DNA from: Candidatus Omnitrophota bacterium
GTDB lineage: Bacteria > Omnitrophota > Gorgyraeia > Duberdicusellales > 4484-171
Direction of reading: 5' to 3'
Length of the DNA stretch: 21,051 bases
Assembly: GCA_028717025.1 (NCBI GenBank)
Contig: JAQUOR010000006.1
Span: 1-21,051, forward strand
Shown: positions 18,001-19,340 of the stretch, in pieces
How positions within the stretch are numbered: position 1 is the stretch's first letter
Layout of the letters: every line of letters starts with the position of its first letter
The notes under the pieces: model-generated
Seen by the model: the letters and a program-made list of their open reading frames with translations, nothing else
The model's database searches: none
Told to the model about the DNA's origin: nothing
Translations under genes and position numbers: made by a program

Positions 18001-18862
18001 TTGCATTGAGGGTAATACAGGTATGGTGGGTGGTATTGGAACACTTGAAAACATGCATGATCCTGCAAAAAAAGGTAAAACTATAATGTATGTTCTTCAA
18101 CATATAGTCCAGCAGGCGCAACGGTATCGTGCATCATCCAGCGAGACAGTTACCGATGAGCTTGGTGAACCTATACGTGGGTGTAACAGCACCGCCACGC
18201 TCAATACTATTGGAGGAATTTACTATGCGTGCGCTGATCATGCGCGCGCACAAACAAGCTGGGAAAAATCATTACAAATTAATCCACGGCAGCTTCATTT
18301 GTGGCGAAATTTAGCACTCATTGCTTCGCAGCAAAATAAAGACGTTACTGAAATTGCGGATCTCTATCTAAGTGCCATAGAATATGGTGGAAGATTTCCA
18401 CAAACCCTGCTTCCCTTAGCGTATATATTACGAGATATCGATCCTGCTAGCGCACAGAGTCTTTATCGTGAAGCGATTGCGTTAGATGATTCGTGTGAAC
18501 GAGCATATGCAGAGTTAGGAATGATGCTTGCAGCGTATGAGAGGTATGAAGAAGCCTTACCATATCTAAAGCGCGCCTTGATGGATTCTTCAGACCATTT
18601 TTTAGTTTTATTACATTTAAGCATTGTATATATGGCGCAAGGACGCTTCCTCGATGCGCAAGAAACCAGCGAAAGAGCTTGGCAAGGACAGCTTTTACAC
18701 AGCAGACTTCCGTTAAGGCATCTCAAGTCACTTATAAAGCAAGATAGAACTGATGAAGCGCTTGAGCTATGTAAAAATCTTGATGCATTAGAGCCAAGTA
18801 ACGAAGCCAGAACGCTTATGCGCTATTTGATCATGTGGCAGAAAAATGGAGGACGCGGGTAA
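2..18862 (+). CDS. Giant modular polyprotein-like protein, 5' end outside window
   Basis: One uninterrupted frame runs from base 2 to the TAA at 18860-18862, at least 6,286 codons. It is 5'-partial: the frame is open at the edge, and the first in-window start-like codon (TTG at 17) lies inside a copy of the repeated hexapeptide, so it is not a credible start. Fourteen copies of [S/P/T]-L-D-N-G-G divide the chain into pieces that look like separate enzymes: radical SAM, P-loop kinase, two HExxH proteins, GH13 and ATP-grasp with TPR. I see no signal peptide in the visible part and only one long hydrophobic stretch (about 2264-2341). Cytosolic-type cofactor enzymes suggest a cytoplasmic protein, which is inference. 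Codon use looks coding throughout and no frameshift is visible. The chain ends in N-G-G-R-G, possibly a decayed last motif. I know no named family with this architecture. Confidence 0.93.
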   Translation, partial: KESQSLDNGGNTTWPQKTDHKGTVDTLIGKSSLDERMDMLGTLNAEIESKGGLQYLSSLQRYAFIKLLTYSDVLARAPPLLIALPDTINARLVAVSSNIPQENGQYQFSQIAIAIFGGMVENGNFAAFCEYVQNENYQSLPGAANILLVDSPFLADEAVAGLYRMASFLSLFGIDVKVIDKPQAHGFNPSFSFYPHIIGKRFLTATLQDDVDINYQLEKQFPDSIFIAGGHEASISGRVFKVSPRLDAAVMGWGEFTLLDIAMNISCCDDFVTKEQRISAFENIRGIRINGQEIPGDNPSKLSFRVITQAYNPRLLQLCPNPIEVVNVHGASHCKQKCTFCMADAFFAGSLRQRQPVLTIEPYDFVVLARRIRKYLPLVSAINFTDDNFLVSRENLEKWLDAIEQEGLHKHFSFFIDTRLDSLDNIPITALKRMAKLNFVRIYVGIESPHEKILRDLEKGEGAYKRIAYYQDILLKAKKNGISIIAIFMILQTPQETVDETIVTIEHVINLISDCDITAALSHGLTVFPGTTLWSLYEQGRIRVNYQTINARDPRGRAITIPFRALPVDGEALRIFEYINAAAFQLSHKFYEDSSVYERMLDAVRMHAPNAIIRINLEAALLTFYRLHFTLFSIAELFFERREAVLKQLDRMIVKRDEWFARQMSVPSSVPLDNGGASISLTRETKFVNVPKRIFAELFKYATIASQQPIIIFDGIPGSGKSTLAEQFRDYLIAQGKKPLLIIADHSLKYRPARMPFLLFIVLMLPQIILMLFLTHIPMLSRDLLFNIIFRLLFDINKVKEIGLISKDPDVDIVIIEGTFSHVMLRYFETATAIFVEREMSLVRQDFINRAKTDLKQSRISAYLRMRALTPGRLFMLFKRRKYLFDAILNVDNRNNPCLLLRSCNPLDNGGSQRVVVPKIIHGIQAAYHAGQEFKRQSILIKFRNEAQPVNMWVERDLWDAMSQRDRELFERIVTTDRLGLQQLIDTSRGNIKAYMSGDSDDYYGVRTCYLQLQEPALGTKAIRFDGIAPECRSSRSVDSSRLLYKELASDSEGMFFVTGPRNFPDGPSLALDSSTQLQVGNVLYNLGIGRDKVAGQGRYINLRYHGTTLGFTVSRLAARDIRLDVLADKLIARPYDGNGDKAVMFDQTNEESLLFKIGEMLCQAHNCGFYGLRPGLSDVGIERSLHDIKPTLCVFRSADLRIRQLKDNVSCCASLRLLDIGYFLQFLGMERLTYESATKLSAGYVTTNLNRLLLPFMQGYLSIIAPHYIHLIPGANKKTKLFSAYLRLMETLEVIARTIFGEDPQKHIDWYMGMVVKREGKDSKLYGSSSLDNGGNDEKLSALGLTPTNIYDSPVLKDRIVVCRNNAPGKPQGQIIISMRSLEDLTMEEKDVVIEEFGDSWQGISYPSLMHELTLQDIVSVIKDQTYRRKIEKGAFWKPYLAISKGNASFDSEWCVEGVIETLEFAESAEIICWEIRPDNRRGRESRLIGVGLQMMFYVLNLLTHKYPQNVNISLVGLFAIRALARQGIDLYGPLARDYYLPHIERFSQRTFAWLQQTLAVNPEIVVFSDNQPESFDNGGKNEKQDPLVQHEIQMAQTKNRIEFLLRELIQEITQLRASGLDDIEIEEITANIYSLIENSRIIVRNRSVFDNFIIKVQDDMLWVCREALDEWSDRECKAWLLHEMIHLLSQEAQRLQFVFNQHKNALGNLRQEAHARGEESARRYSDTACAIEYRRSLNDFMYVNVKAEARAYRAGISYLQAMGVTDLRNYWLCLKEQAMLSGIKETYRDLLRFLNSDGAIDEKALHTSLAESTTIRQYGDLAFHRMVLFFELFGYVGNWETRAEYDDAFWNWINSYKPTAVEVRISSSSLDNGGERTFPHHLRQECLIATEEDLREYLRPIGRTVEAWQRLAALSGVVEEKGMVYRGMRLALSALEALHVKRQDMCALGAFLEKIDASPLPYHALGYAFFPWYQSEHPLKPRKDFYSVIIKMDESLGNFHFYNEEIRTSQHVPAQAIVAFYIFNHHKGVFEIIEGESLDNGGKVYPVSGQTEKPLRYQLAITSAGMKRAAQIYNNIQGAFERFNELAMAFSVLESWLAETGKNKGPPQESDLIDNGWGEKVDRGSVIAYRDEENHKIRKNICDGSIYRLLRRTRFDHDFIINCINIYEAYLDEEAAFLALLEFMRLVPIEPVNYNRKDLLSVPQAIEYANTLLEKYPHAEIIDAKDREEYDFLRKHQPTIAIIHEMFELAKLSDNEVRGQRLAQWYEQHWYKSYLNEFWADAFLYHNGINTRGVLACSHFGVYLYPQEEQWHLQRLPTEKLWQCPSYEDGVQNHPASVVLIHGGLELEGYSIRIMRTSEYKWRVKQPRGFECAFNYTLIFADIVDAAGRVLNKHGNIRIHIYPRWHLIYVSRFYPEFPDKTSAEYREGRGRSLLRALIGQYQGYEVVVWDASFLFQKSLHKMEDFHPVTRMHDTEALKRIIREKAQLHPDDKTWRGYWTSTSFYGVVPGEVSLDNGGEKRTAEAAFGQAFPIYEGTVSAQGIRRSNGAFKRLLSDNPKARELSMSIVHTSKLENKISSLEIITPLEIETRLIDGEIYSYAVARTRNTYNRLDKRFLAIFRGDASKDETIRQEKIAALYIEVEKNIFVKLEEEDHPQLNRALRHTLSRVPLSYVTDIVLKLPSRKRQWSKAVEGVSARTISSRELELKRGIHRERIKVPGDTRYNYFGLESNAGTIVRFEHDIDFVVCLDTVGKQFRTPLCSLKRVDKDKIEFICEEETRVILIKKNIDKNGYFIDLKNGVSVFINPRFRETWKVAVWFNAGPYLAIMRGGYFCGIKNAVVSGLSRRIAYYLRRTMTRKPILSWVITLANHLKADISFADKVVSRVDSATRWLESGACYYEHTGSMHLFSDNRHELTELIGHEITHAILRKISPRALARCMDYFMLKRGDNGELFKFLKNKYVRKNKDKNVEAIGEIIAHLIGFIISAKREILIGGRVKKPGSVKYVRFSGPMLSDDIEQLVTLELLPYWMSPRYLGHTNAEISSDYYRLVKKESSRHRMDKIKLKRLTSVIGALRAEDAIEIKRVRVIDSRNRVCDVSRKVLTIDVSLLLDQDLDPAARGFIFNAEKSLDNGGELRAPLNDDIAQLDMLRIEMLSEEQLWDICRDEIPEAVAAFNSGQARDAESGALVTVNAFLFQSFDEIAQAMRIMKQRNPVVKYVYMLGVYEKSEMSKNIFQGNKDDDNHNLYYVRDAVTGKVISVVQDFSPGAPHLSGSFFSLIDHAQPSARLGGHQGYRRLAECLRKEGLIFIPDLIINTTGIDCIWLNDESLQTGEGYWYVYRDISDEEQTRLARFDSVRNLPHKSDVPAWSRQHCRLVEAFDDIISRNPGFFLHYSAKLSRWILVSHFTEYSMRQRGEYCSDVALLDLSNPHVRQAIIDMAVAYAKITGGFRCDCAMASVKQGRPAQGEGGFLDTWQDLPTLYIRNHPGSWQQEFWRELISHVRQVNPEAFFLGEAYWLIDVLTACGFNCFSQNLAKDSLDRNDHGYSNVGNLQAYLQREPFEEYRRRAFSFVSHDDEPGYIARDHQRRPQFTFSRLRNALITIATMPGIPIFMYEHIQGFLVRGSAKWCAIQQQASYQQAQRGMESVVSLASDPVFSRGSLYVINTGLNHMLAYARSYQHRHTLVVANHCDYQKECIIPLSGCARELGLSAQPHRYYALTDRLTGNVFLRSGRELIEYGLYVNLEGSSSHVFMVQELALLNGSYKHLCEMRQRNNGRGLNIEDIFVLMQHSGFVLDFPCHGPVAKARVSKLLIDNRPIEGANAVLRGDKMPSGAVTFVWDSAAVRTEIVSIQERYPDSEPLQRACKVLTVVSRFFRKSLKDVTLHFTVNREETSFRISNDRKHAFLTLGVPQVWGVGTAEGAQRLEGMLRDVSWIYSDGFSAMLSGRSPPSVHSVMEFISNLYTLFDPEIYPPIRAYVESLTAMQLSQPIYHFSLDKCYTFFKEAVLLFYFYGDNELVISLITQVLPLCRRIEQESFVGRVFSFLDNSLERVMLDFLIQESSDQRLVSLQSYIVEWAAILGSPQTIEFLRTYVGNALRQSCEHRQQVLPDVPGGSLGRAATKEISREVLLTAAGTLADHGMVEIVFDVAANLFEPQEVRRKYVPGSLAAMLLSKSGIEQSLLERIAGKIFDPDCFKKIAAIDALTLAVINCKDNDRQRNLARALTENVHRFAKNPSSYFPLFYAWKAVKKLDEMDPGLSDRACCRSLAKAIFNRQQQPWLVSKSFPAGSYSGIEELFLSERLAAGEIIEKICQTLREVVSSTADLREAITFSQGTHLFLEQLFICVEGLYDEKRETQDRRNVLCAVRIAEYRERCRLAALQGGNDGQMLAYLEASEDGLIAAMVDKSEHRRADIIAALGYDYEWPALVTPSKEKRIALFRRFLYGRDPSALFPSAEVTLAAIDSLRNLGALDDQATAGQVRSTLHILLYTSWHVSLLLPVGHATVIEHMSRSIDAGLRLSAETLELLRSIQKRYSRLQRYFEESALAFAIDKILAAHQLHNDADKSPDSLDNGGNPDLSVSRTSSAPRVESDLQFSKRAQLLSRGARKLERIKHMIQKLGETLRVRSLILDYDLLGVYHDLHITPADIDIFHNPDMVTLELPRHWSNVNNIFWRDILAYYEGNVPSFGVHGVNVMGELRDARNRLFHSRSMLDPLEIQYASLNFTANDTIGLWRLGGSQEDAKTVEEILYTLPTDLQKEFFRRGLLHVAPANNPYGLKPFMIFKEPDISIRTLLSRLQELLKDELDKYDFTMGMRDEYVISFLIAPVLMAVLDIVEVEESIKQISRAIERANVNDKNVRVLHIGGMNHNNILQLLLESYRCVRIRISQHYEGRMMVQLDEMIAPDFLFADLTGIVDHIIVDNGEVKVDCEFFYRYLSEILHNNPEYFKRQLLMSAIWRPDENLAQRRPAEVKTTEPLDKSLIQFVLCHHRDRYFCSKLSIAQLEELRRRLSIIGYPQARCRVFVTAHEVLSGISIEHDVGVYAKLLKFDKELEASDPYLRRHNERIRAFDDDVKLKWIPPHSIARSTLDNGGVKDTRYKMDQADIIFSHDIKEIWRIDNGLSCKKYIAAGVWFYSKEVPIGNTWVLILPQASSMSSCDLHSVFEDQFLAEEFAARAYLGGLAITNAAGFSPQLLHRCFILSPDEYRDYVRCGKKEPNPLMPRIFERLGLSFIGSKFLLPDEGSLLEGIIEKLFRIQHDAIGAYFQGGNMFMYADAFRESIASRWQELFYQRRVEKLLGSGAWKEIRPTIKVPRAKTLIRATQEAAVITYQDWSNAPLSLDNGGGNGEEAFPNEWRSLLPCNKLQKVTSWSDLQGVDLAWLEQLEIFARYACLCNNGVRRVKDYFDLSDGKECLKALCLLDRHFKFSKRILPIDASETFSLIAARENSRLLFDFWMKYLRQPAYSSDRWMTVEQWIGNLLNPTSQESFFIREPYCAISERYFYYAICDRQIKFVKCCAVSWEKSPAPTRYIVKGHTVRPDAYYGLGIVMDTQTGMLYRYLKNEIGRSSLLLALMNRHYQGGWQQFLFDHLPGVSTMLSKDRSSLDNGGVRDPTSTTGVNEEQREEINRRILAQRNNACVLTVLQQSLKKDYHIILDRAEPADIQRDMTQESLPYPQGVNIAINALPIPGFELAGILADPSREHPISIRGVNFLYFFPQDSLFSGKHHPDMAFIDHAVFVKDEKIMYGYFPKPLRLDGSVKTLLSPMYRNKDFFEAHTIPVLNPMYAHKMCEDKYELTRALKKAGVCVPEGILLARNKDVLTQIRDFAFTRSIAQVVIKPRRASLGFGVRMFSAVQLEEAAQHAKHLRNYGHDVLVEERIESSPWFMGNTRFDFNFRVLATWNEDEPIFDFNMIEVRYGPYGRGPINKSQGATVLSLQDFFIVQRNCSTTPLYTLAQREERFKLMREYTIMSMKCVAEACGVKPGLIGWDIIWGDRKDTQVCCIEGNTGMVGGIGTLENMHDPAKKGKTIMYVLQHIVQQAQRYRASSSETVTDELGEPIRGCNSTATLNTIGGIYYACADHARAQTSWEKSLQINPRQLHLWRNLALIASQQNKDVTEIADLYLSAIEYGGRFPQTLLPLAYILRDIDPASAQSLYREAIALDDSCERAYAELGMMLAAYERYEEALPYLKRALMDSSDHFLVLLHLSIVYMAQGRFLDAQETSERAWQGQLLHSRLPLRHLKSLIKQDRTDEALELCKNLDALEPSNEARTLMRYLIMWQKNGGRG
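14..31 (+). repeat. Hexapeptide motif copy 1 (SLDNGG)
   Basis: Codons TCA TTG GAC AAT GGC GGT, preceded by Gln-Ser-context residues K-E-S-Q and followed by Asn. It sits at the window edge, which implies another module upstream. Confidence 0.9.
14..2011 (+). other. Segment A: B12-binding-type radical SAM domain protein
   Basis: This 666-residue piece of the giant ORF carries the radical SAM cluster motif C-x3-C-x2-C, with Cys codons at 1001, 1013 and 1022 (CKQKCTFC). In the family these bind the 4Fe-4S cluster that cleaves S-adenosylmethionine. Upstream, about 440-830, is an alternating strand/helix region (NILLVDSPF, then IAGGHEAS and VMGWGE) resembling the N-terminal cobalamin-binding-like domain of class B radical SAM enzymes. 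Downstream, INFTDDNFL and RIYVGIESP match the usual barrel strands after the cluster. The length suits a full stand-alone enzyme of this class. The first 130 or so residues and the last 130 or so are unassigned. The substrate is unknown: such enzymes can be methyltransferases or act on peptides or lipids. The fold and cluster are seen in the sequence; any reaction is inference. Confidence 0.85.
2012..2029 (+). repeat. Hexapeptide motif copy 2 (PLDNGG)
   Basis: Codons CCT CTC GAT AAC GGC GGT, followed by Ala. It separates the radical SAM piece from the P-loop piece. Confidence 0.9.
2012..2716 (+). other. Segment B: P-loop kinase-like NTPase with hydrophobic insert
   Basis: This 235-residue piece holds a Walker A motif, GIPGSGKST, at 2144-2170, preceded by the hydrophobic strand PIIIFD. 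VDIVIIEGTF at about 2432-2461 fits a second core strand ending in an acidic residue, as in uridine kinase, phosphoribulokinase and related small-molecule kinases. The expected role is transfer of the gamma phosphate from ATP to an unknown small acceptor. The odd part is a 26-residue, almost entirely hydrophobic stretch (about 2264-2341, starting MPFLLFIVLM) between Walker A and that strand, where soluble kinases have a lid or substrate helices. It could anchor the piece to a membrane or form a buried helix pair. The nucleotide-binding call is firm; the kinase subtype is not. Confidence 0.75.
2717..2734 (+). repeat. Hexapeptide motif copy 3 (PLDNGG)
   Basis: Codons CCT CTC GAT AAC GGC GGA, followed by Ser. 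It marks the end of the kinase-like piece. Confidence 0.9.
2717..3991 (+). other. Segment C: unrecognised 425-residue module
   Basis: I do not recognise this piece. It is predicted soluble and of mixed alpha/beta character. There is a faint resemblance to a degenerate protein-kinase-like fold. The stretch EMLCQAHNCGFYGLRPG near 3478-3528 sits where a catalytic loop (LH..G..HGDL..N) would be, and LLDIGYF near 3653-3673 sits where DFG would be. The usual catalytic Asp is absent, so any kinase relation would be to a pseudo-enzyme. Several cysteines (two adjacent in VSCCASL near 3629-3649) show no metal-site spacing. Length and compact motif-to-motif boundaries suggest an independent domain. Confidence 0.35.
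3992..4009 (+). repeat. Hexapeptide motif copy 4 (SLDNGG)
   Basis: Codons TCT CTT GAT AAC GGA GGT, followed by Asn. The DNA happens to contain GGAGGT just before an out-of-frame ATG that ends after six codons, so no internal start is implied. Confidence 0.9.
3992..4726 (+). other. Segment D: possible GNAT-type acetyltransferase module
   Basis: This piece is 245 residues, a common size for a GNAT protein with a short extension. The core EIICWEIRPDNRRGRE followed by SRLIGVGLQMM (about 4415-4492) resembles GNAT strand 4 followed by the pyrophosphate-binding R/Q-x-x-G-x-G/A loop and helix 3. IRALARQGIDLYG (about 4565-4603) resembles the A..FY.k.GF region near the C terminus. In the family these features bind acetyl-CoA and position an amine acceptor. 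The glycine spacing is not canonical, so the fold is only a reasonable guess and activity is uncertain. Alternatively it is an unrelated alpha/beta domain. Confidence 0.35.
4727..4744 (+). repeat. Hexapeptide motif copy 5 (SFDNGG)
   Basis: Codons TCA TTT GAC AAT GGT GGT, with Phe for Leu, followed by Lys. It precedes the first HExxH piece. Confidence 0.88.
4727..5611 (+). other. Segment E: HExxH zinc metallopeptidase-like module
   Basis: This 295-residue piece contains LLHEMIHLLSQE, with the HExxH zinc-binding motif at 5051-5065 in a predicted helix preceded by the typical hydrophobic-L-L. In zincin peptidases the two histidines bind zinc and the Glu activates water. A third ligand is not certain: the Glu in KAEARAYRAG (about 5243-5272) is the best candidate, at a spacing seen in gluzincin-like proteins. 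The N-terminal third is charged and helical. No signal peptide precedes it, so the substrate would be intracellular or another part of the polyprotein. The motif is clear; peptidase activity is inference. Confidence 0.6.
5612..5629 (+). repeat. Hexapeptide motif copy 6 (SLDNGG)
   Basis: Codons TCC CTT GAT AAC GGC GGG, followed by Glu; a run of serines (S-S-S) leads into it. Confidence 0.9.
5612..6115 (+). other. Segment F: possible ADP-ribosyltransferase-fold module
   Basis: This piece is 168 residues. VYRGMRL (about 5777-5797) looks like the strand carrying the NAD-contacting Arg in R-S-E-type ADP-ribosyltransferases. YNEEIRTSQHVPAQAIVAFY (about 6011-6070) resembles the final E-x-E strand, in which acidic residues precede a conserved strand ending in hydrophobics. 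The middle S-T-S element is not obvious; YHALGYAFFPWY (about 5891-5926) occupies its place. Size and element order fit the fold, but one key block is missing, so it may be inactive or a different beta-rich domain. If real, it would be a NAD-using protein modifier, the sort of domain common in toxins and effectors. Confidence 0.3.
6116..6133 (+). repeat. Hexapeptide motif copy 7 (SLDNGG)
   Basis: Codons AGC CTT GAT AAC GGC GGG, followed by Lys. This is the only copy using an AGC serine, a codon not reachable from TCN by a single silent change. Confidence 0.9.
6116..6340 (+). other. Segment G: 75-residue helical spacer
   Basis: This is the shortest piece between motif copies. It reads as two amphipathic helices (around YNNIQGAFERFNELAMAFSV and the following residues) ending in a Lys/Pro-rich linker, KNKGPPQE. 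I recognise no domain. It ends at the degraded motif copy LIDNGW, so it could instead be the N-terminal part of the next piece, with the boundary decaying. Confidence 0.4.
6341..6358 (+). repeat. Degraded hexapeptide motif copy 8 (LIDNGW)
   Basis: Codons TTA ATC GAC AAC GGC TGG. Asp-Asn-Gly is kept, but Ser is Leu, Leu is Ile and the second Gly is Trp, followed by Gly-Glu. Its position after a Pro/Lys linker supports a boundary. Confidence 0.55.
6341..7540 (+). other. Segment H: unrecognised module with HExxE-like site
   Basis: This 400-residue piece is not assignable to a family by eye. IIHEMFE at about 6731-6751, followed 20-30 residues later by NEFWADAF (about 6833-6856), resembles a zincin helix plus glutamate-zincin arrangement, but the second His of HExxH is replaced by Glu. 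Zinc binding is therefore doubtful. The C-terminal half is beta-rich (IRIHIYPRWHLIYVS near 7199-7240) and ends with SFYGVVPGEV directly before the next motif. It could be a decayed relative of segments E or I. Confidence 0.35.
7541..7558 (+). repeat. Hexapeptide motif copy 9 (SLDNGG)
   Basis: Codons TCC CTT GAT AAT GGG GGA, followed by Glu. Confidence 0.9.
7541..9388 (+). other. Segment I: second HExxH metallopeptidase-like module
   Basis: This 616-residue piece carries LIGHEITHAIL, with HExxH at 8768-8782. A downstream VEAIGEIIAHLIG has Glu codons at 8918 and 8930; one of them, about 45-50 residues after the motif, is a credible third zinc ligand of the gluzincin type. The N-terminal half (about 7560-8450) is charged and beta-rich with no recognised domain. 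A Cys/Gly-rich stretch (MRGGYFCGIKNAV near 8486-8524) precedes the protease-like region. The zinc-binding motif is firm and the peptidase role likely, but the substrate is unknown. It is distinct in sequence from segment E, so a simple internal duplication is not evident. Confidence 0.6.
9389..9406 (+). repeat. Hexapeptide motif copy 10 (SLDNGG)
   Basis: Codons TCT CTC GAT AAT GGG GGA, followed by Glu. It marks the start of the GH13 piece. Confidence 0.9.
9389..13705 (+). other. Segment J: GH13 alpha-amylase-like barrel plus long helical region
   Basis: This is the longest piece, 1,439 residues. The first half is a GH13 TIM barrel. The early strand VKYVYMLGVYEKS is near 9647-9685. Region I is IPDLIINTTG (Asp codon 9935). 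Region II is GFRCDCAMA, with the predicted nucleophile Asp at 10358-10360. Region III is FLGEAYW, with the acid/base Glu at 10541-10543. Region IV is FVSHDDE (His 10721, Asp 10724), followed by PGIPIFMYE. The catalytic triad looks intact, but the usual His after Asn in region I is Thr. The family hydrolyses or transfers alpha-glucans. From about 11280 the piece becomes mainly helical, HEAT/ARM-like in texture, for roughly 800 residues. G+C is much higher here than in flanking pieces: hand-counted 60-base lines at 12301, 13081 and 13381 give 38, 37 and 35, against 20-23 in lines outside. Confidence 0.72.
13706..13723 (+). repeat. Hexapeptide motif copy 11 (SLDNGG)
   Basis: Codons TCC CTT GAT AAC GGA GGC, followed by Asn. 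Base composition falls from GC-rich to AT-rich across this copy. Confidence 0.9.
13706..15259 (+). other. Segment K: unrecognised 518-residue module
   Basis: I do not recognise this piece. It is AT-rich, soluble and mixed alpha/beta. NVRVLHIGGMNHNNILQLLL (about 14570-14629) looks like a nucleotide- or metal-site strand-loop-helix, a hydrophobic strand followed by G-G-M-N-H and a helix. It vaguely recalls the GxxH strand of TraB/TIKI-type proteins, but without the rest of that signature I give no function. CHHRDRYFC near 14960-14986 is a Cys/His cluster of non-standard spacing. Confidence 0.35.
15260..15277 (+). repeat. Hexapeptide motif copy 12 (TLDNGG)
   Basis: Codons ACT TTA GAC AAC GGC GGC, with Thr for Ser, followed by Val. 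Confidence 0.88.
15260..16012 (+). other. Segment L: unrecognised 251-residue module
   Basis: No family is recognised. The N-terminal part is beta-rich (GVWFYSKEV, TWVLILPQAS near 15389-15457), followed by helices with Gly/Ala-rich turns (AARAYLGGLAITNAAG near 15518-15565). RIDNGL near 15347 contains D-N-G but lies inside the domain with no Leu-Asp-Asn-Gly-Gly match, so I do not count it as a boundary. The size suits a single enzyme domain. Confidence 0.35.
16013..16030 (+). repeat. Hexapeptide motif copy 13 (SLDNGG)
   Basis: Codons TCC CTC GAT AAC GGC GGT, followed by Gly-Asn-Gly. Confidence 0.9.
16013..16804 (+). other. Segment M: unrecognised 264-residue module
   Basis: No family is recognised. 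The first two thirds are helical and rich in Trp, Leu and Cys (YACLCNNG near 16163-16186, LKALCLLDRHF near 16238-16270). The last third is beta-rich and aromatic (ERYFYYAICDRQIKFVKCCA). It ends in a predicted helix before the next motif copy. No catalytic signature is visible. Confidence 0.35.
16805..16822 (+). repeat. Hexapeptide motif copy 14 (SLDNGG)
   Basis: Codons TCG CTG GAT AAT GGC GGA, followed by Val. It precedes the ATP-grasp/TPR piece and is the last full copy before the stop. Confidence 0.9.
16805..18862 (+). other. Segment N: ATP-grasp ligase domain with C-terminal TPR repeats
   Basis: This terminal piece is 685 residues. DKYELTRALKKAGVCVPEG (about 17371-17427) is the classical start of an ATP-grasp fold. 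VVIKPRRASLGFGV (Lys codon at 17510, then a Gly-rich loop) is the nucleotide-binding strand and flap. VLVEERIE (about 17615-17640) is the adenine-side strand. CCIEGNTG, with Glu 18008 and Asn 18014, is the Mg-binding E-x-N end. The family joins a carboxylate to an amine or thiol through an acyl-phosphate. From about 18200 to the stop lie around five or six TPR-like helix pairs (AYAELGMMLAAYERYEEALP is typical), a protein-binding scaffold. The chain ends K-N-G-G-R-G. The acceptor is unknown; peptide or amino-acid ligases such as RimK-type are the nearest style. Confidence 0.78.
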
Positions 18863-18918
18863 TGTATATTTTAGATAAAGATTGCGTTAAAAAATCACTG
18901 CGAAAAATATTTTATTAA
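18862..18918 (+). CDS. Possible 18-codon micro-ORF overlapping the giant gene's stop
   Basis: The giant gene ends in TAATG, so an ATG at 18862 overlaps its stop by one base, the usual arrangement for translational coupling. GGAGG at 18848-18852 lies nine bases upstream, a good Shine-Dalgarno. The ORF encodes 18 residues, MYILDKDCVKKSLRKIFY, Lys/Arg-rich, and stops at 18916. No family can be judged at this length. The GGAGG also encodes the giant protein's last Gly-Gly, so the signal may be chance. Alternatives are a decayed downstream gene or no gene. Confidence 0.22.
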   Translation: MYILDKDCVKKSLRKIFY

Positions 18919-18941
18919 ATTATTTACGTGCTACAATAAAA

Positions 18942-18947
18942 AGGAGG
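18942..18947 (+). promoter_or_regulatory. Shine-Dalgarno of the PilZ gene
   Basis: AGGAGG lies five bases before the ATG at 18953. This is a consensus site and fixes the start. The 90-base gap after the giant gene shows no hairpin terminator, so read-through from the giant gene is possible. Confidence 0.85.
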
Positions 18948-18952
18948 TAGAT

Positions 18953-19267
18953 ATGAGTGAAGAGTTGTTCGATAACCGAAGAAAAGCAAAGCGATGCACC
19001 TGTTCACTGAAGGGCGTCTATTTTACAAAGAGTAAGTTTTCTGAAAAGATTGAATGTCACGATATAAGCAATCAGGGCATACGAATATCTGCATTTGAGC
19101 CGTTACGAATTGCATCGTATACGGATATAGAAATTGACACAAAAAGAGCAGGGACTCTTTCGCTGCGCGGCAAGGTCTGCTGGTGCAATAAGGTTCGTGA
19201 CGCTTGGCACGCAGGGATAGAGTTTAACAGAGAATTGCGCCTGCCTTTAACGGAAATGCTTGCGTAG
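18953..19267 (+). CDS. Stand-alone PilZ domain protein (predicted c-di-GMP receptor)
   Basis: This 104-residue protein is essentially one PilZ domain. The c-di-GMP signature is complete: R10-x3-R14 in NRRKAKR near the N terminus, and D37-x-S39-x-x-G42 (DISNQG) on the next strand. GKVCWCN and HAGIEF match the later barrel strands. In the family such proteins bind the second messenger and act by docking on a partner, often for motility, attachment or exopolysaccharide. There is no signal peptide or membrane segment, so it is cytosolic. The start is set by the consensus ribosome binding site. No partner is obvious: its neighbours are the giant gene 90 bases upstream and an ABC permease 94 bases downstream. 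Two cysteines (C15, C17) precede the first strand and are not part of the signature. Confidence 0.85.
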   Translation: MSEELFDNRRKAKRCTCSLKGVYFTKSKFSEKIECHDISNQGIRISAFEPLRIASYTDIEIDTKRAGTLSLRGKVCWCNKVRDAWHAGIEFNRELRLPLTEMLA

Positions 19268-19269
19268 AG

Positions 19270-19340
19270 ACGCGAATTTCCGCGGGTTGAGAAGAAACGC
19301 GAATGACCGTGAATTTAAAACGCTGATTGCCGCGAATATA
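19270..19340. repeat. Degenerate 11-12 bp intergenic repeats (ACGCGAATnnC type)
   Basis: Between the PilZ stop and the permease start the sequence is built from related units: acgcgaatttc at 19270, cgcgggttgag at 19281, acgcgaatgac at 19297, cgtgaatttaa at 19308, acgctgattgc at 19320 and cgcgaatata at 19331. Such CGCGAAT/CGCTGAT strings are a familiar non-coding texture in several environmental phyla. Their presence argues against translating this stretch as an N-terminal extension of the permease. Confidence 0.55.

Noticed and set aside
18929..18937. Extended -10 like TGcTACAAT upstream of PilZ
   Set aside because: There is no -35 match, and a start site about seven bases downstream would fall in the Shine-Dalgarno itself.
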